NCBI GenBank assembly: GCA_037179385.1
Contig: CM074185.1
Coordinates: 7,435,371 to 7,499,370, forward strand
Direction: 5' to 3'
DNA: 64,000 nucleotides
DNA from: Holothuria scabra
Taxonomy: Eukaryota > Echinodermata > Holothuroidea > Aspidochirotida > Holothuriidae
The position numbers were made by a program, and so were the translations under genes. Positions 25,141 through 39,474 of this stretch are shown piece after piece. The first letter of the stretch is position 1. Every line of letters starts with the position of its first letter. The notes under the pieces were generated by a model. The model was not told where the DNA came from and did not search any database. It saw only the letters and a program-made list of their open reading frames with translations.

Positions 25141-28100
25141 CGACTCGCTTTCTATCATGATTAAAAGATTAGTAAAAAGTAAGATATTCCCTAATAAATA
25201 ATGAGACAACCTCTTTGATGCAAATCAGCCAGACCTGAGACAAGATCCCAGAAAATGTTTCATTGATAAAATGAAATAAACCTCGACAGATGTATATAAA
25301 AATAAATTTTGAGTAAAGTTACAGTTACCTCAGTAGGTTTAACTGTCCTCGTACGAACCAGAGAAATTGTGACGTTCTAGTGACGTATCTGTCACATAAG
25401 CCTCCATTTAGAGCGAAAATGAGAAAAATAAAGAAGAAACATCACTCGTAGAGGAAAATCTTGTCAAGAAACATGCAAAAATAATTAAAAACTTAATATA
25501 CGAATATTTGATAAACGTAATTCCTTTATGCTTACACTACATCTGGCTGAAAATTTTGCTTTGAAAATTCCACTCCAACGTGTGATAGATGCAGATGTTC
25601 AAGCTATATAAGGCATCTTCTACTATAACCTGCGTGGCACGCTGACGCCAAACCGGACGGTAGTGTTCACACATGGTCCTACTCTGATTGCACTGGGAGG
25701 CGAGTAGTGTTCCTCCCCAATGTATCGCCGGTCCTTGAGGGGAGTCCCGAGGAAAGATTGCTGTCGTATGCAAAGCACGCTGAGCGTCACTGTATGCAGA
25801 AGGGTACTAGAGAGGCGCCTGAGTTGGTTCTCTGTTGTAGTTGACAGGACACACAGCCGGTCAGAGACCTTGAACGCTTGGCTTCAATCTTTTGGTTTTT
25901 TTTTTCTTTTATTTTGTGTGTGTGAGGCGCTACCTTTTAAAAAAAAATCGATAAACTCAATGGAGCACGATAAGGTACCTTGCCCCCATCAATTCTTCCA
26001 TTGACTTACACACAAAATCCAAAAAGAAAAGAGGGCCTCTAAAAGGCTTGTCAAAGTTTTCGACAAGTGCAAGCTACCAGTCATATGAAAGCTGACGAGT
26101 TGGCCATCCATGGCATTTTCAATTTTCCATATCATGACCGTGAAGATATTTTTCTATTTTAGCTCAAAGTTCAATCACCCTTTTCCGGGCCTTGTTTTTC
26201 ACTAAAAGCTTGGTATGCCTCCGCCGAATTCTAAAGCCCATAATTTCCACAAAAATGCTTCAATTAAGCTCATTTTTTCACCAGTGGTACTTCATTGAAT
26301 ATACTTTAATAAAAAGATTACAAAACACCCCATCATATTAGATATCATATCAAAAAAGTGCTCTCTTTAGGAACCCTATCTGAGGGCGAACAAACGGGAC
26401 CCATTAACACACCAGCTATACTGGGATATGCTCACAAAGGAGAAAAAGACAAGAACGCCCCCAGTTGGAAATGAAAACTTTTTCAAACAGACTTAACTGA
26501 TGCTGCTTTGATTTCTCATTCCGAACAAATACCACCTTTATGGGTTAATGTGTAATGCATGCGCAGAGTAGCGTGGGTAAAGGAATGGTATGTGGGACGA
26601 GGGTGAGCTGGAGTCAATGATAATTAGGGAGGGATCGAGGACCCGTAAAATCATCGAGCAGCTGTTTAAGGTCGAAGGTGAATAGTTTTTCGTGTTCGTA
26701 TGTAATATCACCGTTCTCGGTTACTTTATCAACTTGATTTATGTATCTCTATTTCTCGGCATCACCTTACTCGACAAGCTCTCTTGATATTTCAGAGTGT
26801 TTTTATACTTTCTCACTGTCTTTGTATTATATAATGTTCCTTTACTACTTGTGTAACTTACTGTAAAAACTATTTCAAATATTGTGAAACCCAATAAATG
26901 AAAAGAAATGCAATCATGGATTAGCTAAAAGTTGATTCGACCCTCGAATTTCGGACTTTGAGTCGATTACGTAGCCTGTTAATCAGAAGTTATTAGGCTA
27001 TCTATGGAAATCCGAAAAACAAGGCCAGATTTATCATTCTGGGCCTTGGACGGAAGTAAATTTGGGGCCCACACTATAACTCTTTTCCCTTGGTGTTATC
27101 GTGGAGAAAATAGCGTATTTGCCGGGATGGACAAGTGGAAACTCGTCCCCCACCCCACCCGGCCAAAGAAGAGCTTCCAAAGAGATGATGAACTCAAACC
27201 AGCGGGTTGAAAAGAGGACAAATTAAGAGAAGGTGAAACGGAGATTAAGTGAAAGGAAGACGAAAGAAAGGAAACTATTTAGCTTAATATCGGAGAAGCC
27301 GCTTGACTAGTTTATCCGTATTCGAGGAACTTATTAAAGTTACGTGTAATGCATTAAATTCCAATCAATCAATGTTCGTCTGATTAACGCAGCAAAAAGT
27401 TCTTTTCAGTTCCTTTTAGCAATTCCTACATTTTCACCCGTAACATAATGTACCCATGACACCGCCTGTACAACACCGATGCCGTACTCCAGAGAATCAG
27501 TTATCGGACACTTTTCCAAATGAACTTAAGGTGTTTAACTAAGCTGATATCTTCGGGATTTGAAATTTGGGCAGGATCTGGACAATTCGGGCAAACCATG
27601 TTACTTTTAAGACAAAAAACAAATAAGATTTCTTTTAATTACGAAAAAGCTCTCATCCAATTCATTCACACATTTGGCAGGAAAATTAGACAGAGTCATA
27701 GTCGGCATGGCAAACTTTTTAGGAAGGAAGAAGATTACAAAAATTTGCTTTATGGTAGGGAAACCTATGAAAAGACAATGTAAGCCCCAGTCCATATTTT
27801 TGCGTGCCGAACTTTGCCTGAAATAATAGATTATTCAAGAGAGAGTGAAAAATAAAAATCCGCGACGTTTTTGATTGCCATATGACGGGGCAGACGGGGA
27901 GAGGGATACATGTCATATATATGTCTTTATGCTTTAAAACATTTGTCCGAAAAGTGGTAGTACTGTAGTAGCCTATTTTGATCTATTTAAGTGTACCTCC
28001 AGTCGAATAATTCAAAAATATAATTTTAAAAGCACGAAAAATAAAATCTTTCAGTCCAACTCCCATCTTCAAAGGACATTCTTGAGCCGAGATATAAAAC

Positions 28101-28718
28101 GTTGACCTGTTTTTTAAGGGAAACTGTATTTACAATCACGAGTATATTTACACTATTTACAAATTAAATTGAAATATGAAATCGAATAAAATAGAATAAA
28201 AATGAAATAAGTGAAAACATCATAACACAAAACAAAATGTTGAAATTTATTCACTTAAAACAATTGAGTGACAATTTTGTTGTGCGATTAACATTACCTG
28301 AAGGACCACACTTGACCAATTCTCACCGCCCTCAGACCATTAAAAGATCATTGGTGTGTCATGTATGGCTCAATTCTAGATTGGAAGAATAGAAAAGATA
28401 TTGCACATGTTTTCAGCCAAAGGGCCGATCAGCTTTTTCTAAAGTCCCCGACCCTCTGGCAAAGGGCCGTTCGGCGAAACATAAGCTTTCGACCAAACTT
28501 TAAAATTTGCCTTCAATAAGCAAAGTTACGTGCGCCAGGAAACGAATTTTGTCCCAGAATTTGCAGGCCTGAACAAAATGACCTGATCTATTACACTAAT
28601 AGGGATGATTACTTGAATTATATTTATTTAAGTTGTAAATGGTTTGGTGTTCTCAGAATAACCCATCTAGAATTACATATCAACATTTATTAAACAAGTT
28701 GGTAACACCTTTTGAGAA
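25141..28718 (+). repeat. Array unit 8 (subgroup B1, with a foreign patch)
   Basis: 3578 bp. TATA 25605-25611; U2-like segment 28318-28436 (minus strand). Between about 25853 and 25997 it carries a dense cluster of substitutions around the T-run and GT repeat, while both flanks match its neighbours almost perfectly. See the finding on the conversion patch. Confidence 0.95.
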
Positions 28719-31700
28719 CGACTCGCTTTCTATCATGATTAAAAGATTAGTAAAAAGTAAGATATTCCCTAATAAATAATGAGACAACCTCTTTGATGCA
28801 AATCAGCCAGACCTGAGACAAGATCCCAGAAAATGTTTCATTGATAAAATGAAATAAACCTCGACAGATGTATATAAAAATAAATTTTGAGTAAAGTTAC
28901 AGTTACCTCAGTAGGTTTAACTGTCCTCGTACGAACCAGAGAAATTGTGACGTTCTAGTGACGTATCTGTCACATAAGCCTCCATTTAGAGCGAAAATGA
29001 GAAAAATAAAGAAGAAACATCACTCGTAGAGGAAAATCTTGTCAAGAAACATGCAAAAATAATTAAAAACTTAATATACGAATATTTGATAAACGTAATT
29101 CCTTTATGCTTACACTACATCTGGCTGAAAATTTTGCTTTGAAAATTCCACTCCAACGTGTGATAGATGCAGATGTTCAAGCTATATAAGGCATCTTCTA
29201 CTATAACCTGCGTGGCACGCTGACGCCAAACCGGACGGTAGTGTTCACACATGGTCCTACTCTGATTGCACTGGGAGGCGAGTAGTGTTCCTCCCCAATG
29301 TATCGCCGGTCCTTGAGGGGAGTCCCGAGGAAAGATTGCTGTCGTATGCAAAGCACGCTGAGCGTCACTGTATGCAGAAGGGTACTAGAGAGGCGCCTGA
29401 GTTGGTTCTCTGTTGTAGTTGACAGGATACATAGCCGGCCAGAGACCTTGAACGCTTGGCTTCAATCTTTTGGGTTTTTTTTTCTTTTTTTTGTGTGTGT
29501 GAGGCGCCACCTTTTAAAAGAAAATCGAAAAACCTAAATGAAGCACGATAAAGTACCTAACCCCCATTAATTTTTCCATTGACTTACACACAAAATCCAA
29601 AAAGAAAAGAGGGCCTCTAAAAGGCTTGTCAAAGTTTTCGACAAGTGCAAGCTACCAGTCATATGAAAGCTGACGAGTTGGCCATCCATGGCATTTTCAA
29701 TTTTCCATATCATGACCGTGAAGATATTTTTCTATTTTAGCTCAAAGTTCAATCACCCTTTTCCGGGCCTTGTTTTTCACTAAAAGCTTGGTATGCCTCC
29801 GCCGAATTCTAAAGCCCATAATTTCCACAAAAATGCTTCAATTAAGCTCATTTTTTCACCAGTGGTACTTCATTGAATATACTTTAATAAAAAGATTACA
29901 AAACACCCCATCATATTAGATATCATATCAAAAAAGTGCTCTCTTTAGGAACCCTATCTGAGGGCGAACAAACGGGACCCATTAACACACCAGCTATACT
30001 GGGATATGCTCACAAAGGAGAAAAAGACAAGAACGCCCCCAGTTGGAAATGAAAACTTTTTCAAACAGACTTAACTGATGCTGCTTTGATTTCTCATTCC
30101 GAACAAATACCACCTTTATGGGTTAATGTGTAATGCATGCGCAGAGTAGCGTGGGTAAAGGAATGGTATGTGGGACGAGGGTGAGCTGGAGTCAATGATA
30201 ATTAGGGAGGGATCGAGGACCCGTAAAATCATCGAGCAGCTGTTTAAGGTCGAAGGTGAATAGTTTTTCGTGTTCGTATGTAATATCACCGTTCTCGGTT
30301 ACTTTATCAACTTGATTTATGTATCTCTATTTCTCGGCATCACCTTACTCGACAAGCTCTCTTGATATTTCAGAGTGTTTTTATACTTTCTCACTGTCTT
30401 TGTATTATATAATGTTCCTTTACTACTTGTGTAACTTACTGTAAAAACTATTTCAAATATTGTGAAACCCAATAAATGAAAAGAAATGCAATCATGGATT
30501 AGCTAAAAGTTGATTCGACCCTCGAATTTCGGACTTTGAGTCGATTACGTAGCCTGTTAATCAGAAGTTATTAGGCTATCTATGGAAATCCGAAAAACAA
30601 GGCCAGATTTATCATTCTGGGCCTTGGACGGAAGTAAATTTGGGGCCCACACTATAACTCTTTTCCCTTGGTGTTATCGTGGAGAAAATAGCGTATTTGC
30701 CGGGATGGACAAGTGGAAACTCGTCCCCCCCCCCACCCGGCCAAAGAAGAGCTTCCAAAGAGATGATGAACTCAAACCAGCGGGTTGAAAAGAGGACAAA
30801 TTAAGAGAAGGTGAAACGGAGATTAAGTGAAAGGAAGACGAAAGAAAGGAAACTATTTAGCTTAATATCGGAGAAGCCGCTTGACTAGTTTATCCGTATT
30901 CGAGGAACTTATTAAAGTTACGTGTAATGCATTAAATTCCAATCAATCAATGTTCGTCTGATTAACGCAGCAAAAAGTTCTTTTCAGTTCCTTTTAGCAA
31001 TTCCTACATTTTCACCCGTAACATAATGTACCCATGACACCGCCTGTACAACACCGATGCCGTACTCCAGAGAATCAGTTATCGGACACTTTTCCAAATG
31101 AACTTAAGGTGTTTAACTAAGCTGATATCTTCGGGATTTGAAATTTGGGCAGGATCTGGACAATTCGGGCAAACCATGTTACTTTTAAGACAAAAAACAA
31201 ATAAGATTTCTTTTAATTACGAAAAAGCTCTCATCCAATTCATTCACACATTTGGCAGGAAAATTAGACAGAGTCATAGTCGGCATGGCAAACTTTTTAG
31301 GAAGGAAGAAGATTACAAAAATTTGCTTTATGGTAGGGAAACCTATGAAAAGACAATGTAAGCCCCAGTCCATATTTTTGCGTGCCGAACTTTGCCTGAA
31401 ATAATAGATTATTCAAGAGAGAGTGAAAAATAAAAATCCGCGACGTTTTTGATTGCCATATGACGGGGCAGACGGGGAGAGGGATACATGTCATATATAT
31501 GTCTTTATGCTTTAAAACATTTGTCCGAAAAGTGGTAGTACTGTAGTAGCCTATTTTGATCTATTTAAGTGTACCTCCAGTCGAATAATTCAAAAATATA
31601 ATTTTAAAAGCACGAAAAATAAAATCTTTCAGTCCAACTCCCATCTTCAAAGGACATTCTTGAGCCGAGATATAAAACGTTGACCTGTTTTTTTAAGGGA

Positions 31701-32297
31701 AACTGTATTTACAATCACGAGTATATTTACACTATTTACAAATTAAATTGAAATATGAAATCGAATAAAATAGAATAAAAATGAAATAAGTGAAAACATC
31801 ATAACACAAAACAAAATGTTGAAATTTATTCACTTAAAACAATTGAGTGACAATTTTGTTGTGCGATTAACATTACCTGAAGGACCACACTTGACCAATT
31901 CTCACCGCCCTCAGACCATTAAAAGATCATTGGTGTGTCATGTATGGCTCAATTCTAGATTGGAAGAATAGAAAAGATATTGCACATGTTTTCAGCCAAA
32001 GGGCCGATCAGCTTTTTCTAAAGTCCCCGACCCTCTGGCAAAGGGCCGTTCGGCGAAACATAAGCTTTCGACCAAACTTTAAAATTTGCCTTCAATAAGC
32101 AAAGTTACGTGCGCCAGGAAACGAATTTTGTCCCAGAATTTGCAGGCCTGAACAAAATGACCTGATCTATTACACTAATAGGGATGATTACTTGAATTAT
32201 ATTTATTTAAGTTGTAAATGGTTTGGTGTTCTCAGAATAACCCATCTAGAATTACATATCAACATTTATTAAACAAGTTGGTAACACCTTTTGAGAA
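28719..32297 (+). repeat. Array unit 9 (subgroup B1)
   Basis: 3579 bp. TATA 29183-29189; U2-like segment 31897-32015 (minus strand). The poly-C tract near 30724 is longer and purer than in units 6-8. Otherwise a standard B1 copy. Confidence 0.95.
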
Positions 32298-33053
32298 CGA
32301 CTCGCTTTCTATCATGATTAAAAGATTAGTAAAAAGTAAGATATTCCCTAATAAATAATGAGACAACCTCTTTGATGCAAATCAGCCAGACCTGAGACAA
32401 GATCCCAGAAAATGTTTCATTGATAAAATGAAATAAACCTCGACAGATGTATATAAAAATAAATTTTGAGTAAAGTTACAGTTACCTCAGTAGGTTTAAC
32501 TGTCCTCGTACGAACCAGAGAAATTGTGACGTTCTAGTGACGTATCTGTCACATAAGCCTCCATTTAGAGCGAAAATGAGAAAAATAAAGAAGAAACATC
32601 ACTCGTAGAGGAAAATCTTGTCAAGAAACATGCAAAAATAATTAAAAACTTAATATACGAATATTTGATAAACGTAATTCCTTTATGCTTACACTACATC
32701 TGGCTGAAAATTTTGCTTTGAAAATTCCACTCCAACGTGTGATAGATGCAGATGTTCAAGCTATATAAGGCATCTTCTACTATAACCTGCGTGGCACGCT
32801 GACGCCAAACCGGACGGTAGTGTTCACACATGGTCCTACTCTGATTGCACTGGGAGGCGAGTAGTGTTCCTCCCCAATGTATCGCCGGTCCTTGAGGGGA
32901 GTCCCGAGGAAAGATTGCTGTCGTATGCAAAGCACGCTGAGCGTCACTGTATGCAGAAGGGTACTAGAGAGGCGCCTGAGTTGGTTCTCTGTTGTAGTTG
33001 ACAGGACACATAGCCGGCCAGAGACCTTGAACGCTTGGCTTCAATCTTTTGGG

Positions 33054-33088
<35 letters not shown>

Positions 33089-35890
33089 TGTGAGGCGCCA
33101 CCTTTTAAAAGAAAATCGAAAAACCTAAATGAAGCACGATAAAGTACCTAACCCCCATTAATTTTTCCATTGACTTACACACAAAATCCAAAAAGAAAAG
33201 AGGGCCTCTAAAAGGCTTGTCAAAGTTTTCGACAAGTGCAAGCTACCAGTCATATGAAAGCTGACGAGTTGGCCATCCATGGCATTTTCAATTTTCCATA
33301 TCATGACCGTGAAGATATTTTTCTATTTTAGCTCAAAGTTCAATCACCCTTTTCCGGGCCTTGTTTTTCACTAAAAGCTTGGTATGCCTCCGCCGAATTC
33401 TAAAGCCCATAATTTCCACAAAAATGCTTCAATTAAGCTCATTTTTTCACCAGTGGTACTTCATTGAATATACTTTAATAAAAAGATTACAAAACACCCC
33501 ATCATATTAGATATCATATCAAAAAAGTGCTCTCTTTAGGAACCCTATCTGAGGGCGAACAAACGGGACCCATTAACACACCAGCTATACTGGGATATGC
33601 TCACAAAGGAGAAAAAGACAAGAACGCCCCCAGTTGGAAATGAAAACTTTTTCAAACAGACTTAACTGATGCTGCTTTGATTTCTCATTCCGAACAAATA
33701 CCACCTTTATGGGTTAATGTGTAATGCATGCGCAGAGTAGCGTGGGTAAAGGAATGGTATGTGGGACGAGGGTGAGCTGGAGTCAATGATAATTAGGGAG
33801 GGATCGAGGACCCGTAAAATCATCGAGCAGCTGTTTAAGGTCGAAGGTGAATAGTTTTTCGTGTTCGTATGTAATATCACCGTTCTCGGTTACTTTATCA
33901 ACTTGATTTATGTATCTCTATTTCTCGGCATCACCTTACTCGACAAGCTCTCTTGATATTTCAGAGTGTTTTTATACTTTCTCACTGTCTTTGTATTATA
34001 TAATGTTCCTTTACTACTTGTGTAACTTACTGTAAAAACTATTTCAAATATTGTGAAACCCAATAAATGAAAAGAAATGCAATCATGGATTAGCTAAAAG
34101 TTGATTCGACCCTCGAATTTCGGACTTTGAGTCGATTACGTAGCCTGTTAATCAGAAGTTATTAGGCTATCTATGGAAATCCGAAAAACAAGGCCAGATT
34201 TATCATTCTGGGCCTTGGACGGAAGTAAATTTGGGGCCCACACTATAACTCTTTTCCCTTGGTGTTATCGTGGAGAAAATAGCGTATTTGCCGGGATGGA
34301 CAAGTGGAAACTCGTCCCCCACCCCACCCGGCCAAAGAAGAGCTTCCAAAGAGATGATGAACTCAAACCAGCGGGTTGAAAAGAGGACAAATTAAGAGAA
34401 GGTGAAACGGAGATTAAGTGAAAGGAAGACGAAAGAAAGGAAACTATTTAGCTTAATATCGGAGAAGCCGCTTGACTAGTTTATCCGTATTCGAGGAACT
34501 TATTAAAGTTACGTGTAATGCATTAAATTCCAATCAATCAATGTTCGTCTGATTAACGCAGCAAAAAGTTCTTTTCAGTTCCTTTTAGCAATTCCTACAT
34601 TTTCACCCGTAACATAATGTACCCATGACACCGCCTGTACAACACCGATGCCGTACTCCAGAGAATCAGTTATCGGACACTTTTCCAAATGAACTTAAGG
34701 TGTTTAACTAAGCTGATATCTTCGGGATTTGAAATTTGGGCAGGATCTGGACAATTCGGGCAAACCATGTTACTTTTAAGACAAAAAACAAATAAGATTT
34801 CTTTTAATTACGAAAAAGCTCTCATCCAATTCATTCACACATTTGGCAGGAAAATTAGACAGAGTCATAGTCGGCATGGCAAACTTTTTAGGAAGGAAGA
34901 AGATTACAAAAATTTGCTTTATGGTAGGGAAACCTATGAAAAGACAATGTAAGCCCCAGTCCATATTTTTGCGTGCCGAACTTTGCCTGAAATAATAGAT
35001 TATTCAAGAGAGAGTGAAAAATAAAAATCCGCGACGTTTTTGATTGCCATATGACGGGGCAGACGGGGAGAGGGATACATGTCATATATATGTCTTTATG
35101 CTTTAAAACATTTGTCCGAAAAGTGGTAGTACTGTAGTAGCCTATTTTGATCTATTTAAGTGTACCTCCAGTCGAATAATTCAAAAATATAATTTTAAAA
35201 GCACGAAAAATAAAATCTTTCAGTCCAACTCCCATCTTCAAAGGACATTCTTGAGCCGAGATATAAAACGTTGACCTGTTTTTTTTAAGGGAAACTGTAT
35301 TTACAATCACGAGTATATTTACACTATTTACAAATTAAATTGAAATATGAAATCGAATAAAATAGAATAAAAATGAAATAAGTGAAAACATCATAACACA
35401 AAACAAAATGTTGAAATTTATTCACTTAAAACAATTGAGTGACAATTTTGTTGTGCGATTAACATTACCTGAAGGACCACACTTGACCAATTCTCACCGC
35501 CCTCAGACCATTAAAAGATCATTGGTGTGTCATGTATGGCTCAATTCTAGATTGGAAGAATAGAAAAGATATTGCACATGTTTTCAGCCAAAGGGCCGAT
35601 CAGCTTTTTCTAAAGTCCCCCGACCCTCTGGCAAAGGGCCGTTCGGCGAAACATAAGCTTTCGACCAAACTTTAAAATTTGCCTTCAATAAGCAAAGTTA
35701 CGTGCGCCAGGAAACGAATTTTGTCCCAGAATTTGCAGGCCTGAACAAAATGACCTGATCTATTACACTAATAGGGATGATTACTTGAATTATATTTATT
35801 TAAGTTGTAAATGGTTTGGTGTTCTCAGAATAACCCATCTAGAATTACATATCAACATTTATTAAACAAGTTGGTAACACCTTTTGAGAA
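32298..35890 (+). repeat. Array unit 10 (subgroup B1, expanded T-run)
   Basis: 3593 bp. TATA 32762-32768; U2-like segment 35489-35607 (minus strand). The extra length comes mostly from an uninterrupted T22 at 33054-33075 followed by (GT)8. The internal C seen in most units is absent. Confidence 0.95.
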
Positions 35891-38800
35891 CGACTCGCTT
35901 TCTATCATGATTAAAAGATTAGTAAAAAGTAAGATATTCCCTAATAAATAATGAGACAACCTCTTTGATGCAAATCAGCCAGACCTGAGACAAGATCCCA
36001 GAAAATGTTTCATTGATAAAATGAAATAAACCTCGACAGATGTATATAAAAATAAATTTTGAGTAAAGTTACAGTTACCTCAGTAGGTTTAACTGTCCTC
36101 GTACGAACCAGAGAAATTGTGACGTTCTAGTGACGTATCTGTCACATAAGCCTCCATTTAGAGCGAAAATGAGAAAAATAAAGAAGAAACATCACTCGTA
36201 GAGGAAAATCTTGTCAAGAAACATGCAAAAATAATTAAAAACTTAATATACGAATATTTGATAAACGTAATTCCTTTATGCTTACACTACATCTGGCTGA
36301 AAATTTTGCTTTGAAAATTCCACTCCAACGTGTGATAGATGCAGATGTTCAAGCTATATAAGGCATCTTCTACTATAACCTGCGTGGCACGCTGACGCCA
36401 AACCGGACGGTAGTGTTCACACATGGTCCTACTCTGATTGCACTGGGAGGCGAGTAGTGTTCCTCCCCAATGTATCGCCGGTCCTTGAGGGGAGTCCCGA
36501 GGAAAGATTGCTGTCGTATGCAAAGCACGCTGAGCGTCACTGTATGCAGAAGGGTACTAGAGAGGCGCCTGAGTTGGTTCTCTGTTGTAGTTGACAGGAC
36601 ACATAGCCGGCCAGAGACCTTGAACGCTTGGCTTCAATCTTTTGGGTTTTTTTTTTCTTTTTTTTTGTGTGTGTGAGGCGCCACCTTTTAAAAGAAAATC
36701 GAAAAACCTAAATGAAGCACGATAAAGTACCTAACCCCCATTAATTTTTCCATTGACTTACACACAAAATCCAAAAAGAAAAGAGGGCCTCTAAAAGGCT
36801 TGTCAAAGTTTTCGACAAGTGCAAGCTACCAGTCATATGAAAGCTGACGAGTTGGCCATCCATGGCATTTTCAATTTTCCATATCATGACCGTGAAGATA
36901 TTTTTCTATTTTAGCTCAAAGTTCAATCACCCTTTTCCGGGCCTTGTTTTTCACTAAAAGCTTGGTATGCCTCCGCCGAATTCTAAAGCCCATAATTTCC
37001 ACAAAAATGCTTCAATTAAGCTCATTTTTTCACCAGTGGTACTTCATTGAATATACTTTAATAAAAAGATTACAAAACACCCCATCATATTAGATATCAT
37101 ATCAAAAAAGTGCTCTCTTTAGGAACCCTATCTGAGGGCGAACAAACGGGACCCATTAACACACCAGCTATACTGGGATATGCTCACAAAGGAGAAAAAG
37201 ACAAGAACGCCCCCAGTTGGAAATGAAAACTTTTTCAAACAGACTTAACTGATGCTGCTTTGATTTCTCATTCCGAACAAATACCACCTAAATGGGTTAA
37301 TGTGTAATGCATGCGCAGAGTAGCGTGGGTAAAGGAATGGTATGTGGGACGAGGGTGAGCTGGAGTCAATGATAATTAGGGAGGGATCGAGGACCCGTAA
37401 AATCATCGAGCAGCTGTTTAAGGTCGAAGGTGAATAGTTTTTCGTGTTCGTATGTAATATCACCGTTCTCGGTTACTTTATCAACTTGATTTATGTATCT
37501 CTATTTCTCGGCATCACCTTACTCGACAAGCTCTCTTGATATTTCAGAGTGTTTTTATACTTTCTCACTGTCTTTGTATTATATAATGTTCCTTTACTAC
37601 TTGTGTAACTTACTGTAAAAACTATTTCAAATATTGTGAAACCCAATAAATGAAAAGAAATGCAATCATGGATTAGCTAAAAGTTGATTCGACCCTCGAA
37701 TTTCGGACTTTGAGTCGATTACGTAGCCTGTTAATCAGAAGTTATTAGGCTATCTATGGAAATCCGAAAAACAAGGCCAGATTTATCATTCTGGGCCTTG
37801 GACGGAAGTAAATTTGGGGCCCACACTATAACTCTTTTCCCGTGGTGTTATCGTGGAGAAAATAGCGTATTTGCCGGGATGGACAAGTGGAAACTCGTCC
37901 CCCCCCCCCCCACCCGGCCAAAGAAGAGCTTCCAAAGAGATGATGAACTCAAACCAGCGGGTTGAAAAGAGGACAAATTAAGAGAAGGTGAAACGGAGAT
38001 TAAGTGAAAGGAAGACGAAAGAAAGGAAACTATTTAGCTTAATATCGGAGAAGCCGCTTGACTAGTTTATCCGTATTCGAGGAACTTATTAAAGTTACGT
38101 GTAATGCATTAAATTCCAATCAATCAATGTTCGTCTGATTAACGCAGCAAAAAGTTCTTTTCAGTTCCTTTTAGCAATTCCTACATTTTCACCCGTAACA
38201 TAATGTACCCATGACACCGCCTGTACAACACCGATGCCGTACTCCAGAGAATCAGTTATCGGACACTTTTCCAAATGAACTTAAGGTGTTTAACTAAGCT
38301 GATATCTTCGGGATTTGAAATTTGGGCAGGATCTGGACAATTCGGGCAAACCATGTTACTTTTAAGACAAAAAACAAATAAGATTTCTTTTAATTACGAA
38401 AAAGCTCTCATCCAATCCATTCACACATTTGGCAGGAAAATTAGACAGAGTCATAGTCGGCATGGCAAACTTTTTAGGAAGGAAGAAGATTACAAAAATT
38501 TGCTTTATGGTAGGGAAACCTATGAAAAGACAATGTAAGCCCCAGTCCATATTTTTGCGTGCCGCACTTTGCCCGAAATAATAGATTATTCAAGAGAGAG
38601 TGAAAAATAAAAATCCGCGACGTTTTTGATTGCCATATGACGGGGCAGACGGGGAGAGGGATACATGTCATATATATGTCTTTATGCTTTAAAACATTTG
38701 TCCGAAAAGTGGTAGTACTGTAGTAGCCTATTTTGATCTATTTAAGTGTACCTCCAGTCGAATAATTCAAAAATATAATTTTAAAAGCACGAAAAATAAA

Positions 38801-39474
38801 ATCTTTCAGTCCAACTCCCATCTTCAAAGGACATTCTTGAGCCGAGATATAAAACGTTGACCTGTTTTTTAAGGGAAACTGTATTTACAATCACGAGTAT
38901 ATTTACACTATTTACAAATTAAATTGAAATATGAAATCGAATAAAATAGAATAAAAATGAAATAAGTGAAAACATCATAACACAAAACAAAATGTTGAAA
39001 TTTATTCACTTAAAACAATTGAGTGACAATTTTGTTGTGCGATTAACATTACCTGAAGGACCACACTTGACCAATTCTCACCGCCCTCAGACCATTAAAA
39101 GATCATTGGTGTGTCATGTATGGCTCAATTCTAGATTGGAAGAATAGAAAAGATATTGCACATGTTTTCAGCCAAAGGGCCGATCAGCTTTTTCTAAAGT
39201 CCCCCGACCCTCTGGCAAAGGGCCGTTCGGCGAAACATAAGCTTTCGACCAAACTTTAAAATTTGCCTTCAATAAGCAAAGTTACGTGCGCCAGGAAACG
39301 AATTTTGTCCCAGAATTTGCAGGCCTGAACAAAATGACCTGATCTATTACACTAATAGGGATGATTACTTGAATTATATTTATTTAAGTTGTAAATGGTT
39401 TGGTGTTCTCAGAATAACCCATCTAGAATTACATATCAACATTTATTAAACAAGTTGGTAACACCTTTTGAGAA
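35891..39474 (+). repeat. Array unit 11 (subgroup B2)
   Basis: 3584 bp. TATA 36355-36361; U2-like segment 39073-39191 (minus strand). First unit with the B2 marker CCACCTAAATGGG (near 37286) in place of CCACCTTTATGGG. It lacks the B1 substitutions. Confidence 0.95.
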
